Source: Chloroflexota bacterium
GTDB lineage: Bacteria > Chloroflexota > Limnocylindria > QHBO01
Reading direction: 5' to 3'
Length of the DNA stretch: 14,020 nt
NCBI GenBank assembly: GCA_005879775.1
Contig: VBJX01000041.1
Coordinates: forward strand, 10,752-24,771
Part shown: piece after piece, positions 13,616-14,020 of the stretch
Layout of the letters: the number at the start of each line of letters is the position of its first letter
Numbering within the stretch: the first letter of the stretch is position 1
Made by a program: the position numbers and the translations under genes
The notes under the pieces: generated by a model
Database searches by the model: none
What the model saw: only the letters and a program-made list of their open reading frames with translations
What the model was told of the DNA's origin: nothing

Positions 13616-13968
13616 GTGGGCAGGGATAGGCGAAATCGCGCGCGAACGCAAGCCCAGTCCGGTCAGGTCTCGCAGCCGATGGGGACAGTGAGGGGGACAG
13701 TGAGGGGGACAGAAGCAGGGAAGCCCTGGGCGTCGCCGCTCCCTCGACCAGGGCGCTCGGGGACGCCGTCGGGCTTGAGACCCCCAGCTCGGTGGGTCCC
13801 GATCGGACTGCAAGGCGCCAGCCGATGGCCACCATGACGACCACGCCAGCCCGATCAGCGCCCCGCGCCGCGTCACCCGGATCGTCATCTGGACCCCAGC
13901 ATCGTACCCCGAGACACCCGTGGTAGCCTTCCAACGCCCGCCACCAGGCGCCAGAGGAACCCCGACTC
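13616..13968. other. 353-bp region between divergent genes; repeat and possible broken small gene
   Basis: No intact gene is supported here. On the minus strand an ATG at 13888 begins MTIRVTRRGALIGLAW and then loses sense. The neighbouring frame continues as a membrane-like VVMVAIGWRLAV and a Ser/Pro-rich stretch (LSPSLSPSLSPS) of the type used as extracellular linkers elsewhere in this window. A single-base shift near 13840 would join them. The minus-strand TATCCC at 13623-13628 lies 7 nt before the Fic-sulfotransferase ATG and may be its -10 element. A plus-strand TAGCCT at 13923-13928 may serve the M16 gene. Confidence 0.35.
13681..13712. repeat. 12-bp tandem repeat, about 2.7 copies
   Basis: GGGGACAGTGAG occurs at 13681-13692 and 13693-13704, with a partial copy at 13705-13712. 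On the minus strand, in one frame, it encodes LSPS repeats. The period is a multiple of three, as for the coding repeats elsewhere in the window. Confidence 0.8.
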
Positions 13969-14020
13969 GTGCCCCATATCCCGATCGAGCGCCACACCCT
14001 GCCCGACGGCCTGCGCGTGG
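13969..14020 (+). CDS. N-terminus of an M16-family (insulinase-like) zinc peptidase, partial
   Basis: Only 17 codons are inside the window, starting at GTG 13969: MPHIPIERHTLPDGLRV. The block ER-x-TLPDGLRV is the characteristic first strand of M16 peptidases, which bind zinc through a later HxxEH motif that lies beyond the window. An AGAGGA at 13953-13958, about 10 nt upstream, may be the ribosome binding site. The call rests on a short stretch and should be checked with the continuing sequence. Confidence 0.5.
   Translation, partial: MPHIPIERHTLPDGLRV

Noticed and set aside
13616..13888. N-terminal extension of the Fic-sulfotransferase to the ATG at 13888
   Set aside because: The added residues are Arg/Pro/Trp-rich with Cys-Pro-Pro-His repeats and do not resemble any Fic N-terminus; the better frame for that DNA is a different one.

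Overview
The window is GC-rich bacterial chromosome. It has a housekeeping proteostasis block, two tRNA genes that encode their own CCA, frequent GTG/TTG starts and many Ser/Pro/Thr-linker envelope proteins. Start codons come in two kinds: some follow clear Shine-Dalgarno sequences, others sit right after a -10-like hexamer and look leaderless. This mix, with DUF3105, DUF3618-like, PF07332-like and CapA-like genes, suggests a high-GC member of Chloroflexota or a related Terrabacteria lineage. That placement is inference; no marker gene here settles it.

Left part (1-5162). On the minus strand, read right to left: tRNA-Leu(TAG), tig (trigger factor, TTG start), clpP, then clpX, then a partial coiled-coil protein with an Ala/Glu/Thr repeat tail that runs off the left edge. 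The usual tig-clpP-clpX order is kept, but a plus-strand exported nucleoside hydrolase lies between clpP and clpX. It ends 2 bp from the clpP stop and starts 90 bp from the clpX start, so clpX probably has its own promoter.

Middle (5163-7900). A plus-strand membrane-anchored protein (DUF4760-like) converges on a two-gene minus-strand membrane operon: a PF07332-like holin-X protein overlapping a DUF3618-like protein. The 137-bp space between them holds a tandem 23-bp repeat and a 12-bp palindrome. Divergent from the operon is a DUF3105 membrane-anchored protein.

Right of that (7901-10725). A CapA-like lipoprotein (minus) and a VanY/DdcY-type D,D-carboxypeptidase (plus) form a divergent envelope pair sharing a symmetric -10 motif. 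They are followed by tRNA-Lys(CTT) and a terminator-like hairpin.

Right end (10726-14020). A Tat-exported low-complexity protein lies downstream of the most unusual gene here, a 694-residue protein. It joins a complete Fic (AMP-transferase-type) domain to a C-terminal PAPS-dependent sulfotransferase-like domain. Its upstream region holds a 12-bp repeat and possible remains of a frame-broken small membrane protein. The window ends in the first codons of an apparent M16-family zinc peptidase.

The Fic-sulfotransferase fusion is the main candidate for an undescribed system. The CapA-like protein with substituted metal ligands and the apparent leaderless or bidirectional promoters come next.
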